Origin: Microcebus murinus
Taxonomy: Eukaryota > Chordata > Mammalia > Primates > Cheirogaleidae
Reading direction: 5' to 3'
DNA length: 64,000 nucleotides
NCBI RefSeq assembly: GCF_040939455.1
Contig: NC_134113.1
Span: 16,974,501 to 17,038,500, forward strand
Position 1 is the first letter of the stretch, and every line of letters begins with the position of its first letter. Both the position numbers and the translations under genes were made by a program. Positions 63,526 to 64,000 of this stretch are shown piece by piece. Below the pieces are notes generated by a model. It did not search any database. It was not told the origin of the DNA and was given only the letters and a program-made list of their open reading frames with translations.

Positions 63526-63842
63526 CAGTCAGCAAACTTTTTCTGCAAAGGACCAGATAGTAAACATTTTAGACCTTGCAGGCCATATGGTCTCTGGCAC
63601 CAGTAGTCAACTCTGCCATAATAGTGCAAAAGTGGCCATAGACAATATGTAAATAAATGAGCATGGCTGTATCCCAACAAAACTTTATTTATGGACACTG
63701 AAATTTGAATTTCATATAATGTTCATGTGTCACAAAATAATATTCTTCCTCTGACTTTTTTTTAATGTTAAAAAAACTAAAACCGTCTTTATGGGCCACA
63801 CAGGGCCATATTTGACCTCAGGCTATCATTTGGTGACCCCTG
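63526..63842. mobile_element. hAT/Charlie-type nonautonomous DNA transposon
   Basis: Starts cagtcagcaaactttttctg and ends 'catttggtgacccctg'. The body has 'ggaccagatagtaaacattt' and 'gcaggccatatggtctctgg', a well-known mammalian hAT family whose exact name I do not assign. Confidence 0.7.
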
Positions 63843-64000
63843 GCTGCAGCCTATTGCTGGGAAGGCTGCACACTGCAACTCAGTATACAGAGATGAAATC
63901 TCCAACCTACAAAGACAATTAAAAAGATCAACATTAAGGTATAGTTTATATATAGTAAAATATACCCATGTGAAGAGTGGAGATTGATGAGTTTTGACAT

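Overview
The window is nuclear DNA from a primate and lies wholly inside one protein-coding gene on the + strand. Seven short open stretches, each between an AG acceptor and a GT donor, splice in perfect phase into 291 consecutive codons. I recognise these as the middle and later part of SLC41A2, a magnesium transporter of the solute carrier 41 (MgtE-like) family. The exons are at 5110-5181, 8823-8967, 12298-12444, 25979-26126, 31102-31181, 49997-50128 and 50994-51142. I did not find the upstream exons (N-terminus and first half of the first MgtE domain) or the exon(s) for the usual C-terminus, so both should lie outside. No second gene, tRNA, rRNA, CRISPR array or operon was seen. Everything else is intron.

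The repeats identify the lineage. The Alu elements have the strepsirrhine form, with a right-arm linker reading like 'ttggccaattaatttcttt' on the + strand, and several are young with exact target-site duplications. A short L1 3' end (30597-30712) ending in 'cccccataatatgccga' plus poly(A) also looks strepsirrhine. A small piggyBac-type MITE with TTAA duplications (42324-42709) points to a lemur, possibly a mouse lemur (Microcebus), where recent piggyBac activity is known. The species is inference.

Layout: 1-5109 is an intron with an antisense old L1 and two antisense Alus. 5182-12297 holds two introns with Alus, MIR and L2. 12445-25978 is a 13.5 kb intron with a sense L1 (about 15.26-18.79 kb) that itself contains another L1 3' end, then L2, an MLT1-type LTR and an antisense L1. 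26127-31101 has L1 fragments, an old and a young Alu, and the lemur-type L1 tail. 31182-49996 is an 18.8 kb intron dominated by an antisense L1 (about 38.73-45.14 kb). That L1 carries an Alu, a hAT element, and a 2.57 kb LINE-style retrocopy of a class I endogenous retrovirus transcript, and the retrocopy in turn is interrupted by the piggyBac MITE. A second antisense L1 with a Tigger-like insertion and a long hairpin follow. From 51143 on, the intron contains Alus, MIRs, L2 pieces and a cluster of DNA transposons at the right edge.

The most notable structures are the piggyBac MITE inside the retroviral retrocopy inside the L1, the L1 5'UTR joined directly to ORF2, the 90-nt hairpin at 49056-49145, a tiny poly(A) retro-insertion at 1203-1252, and a possible unconventional terminal exon at 54417-54602.
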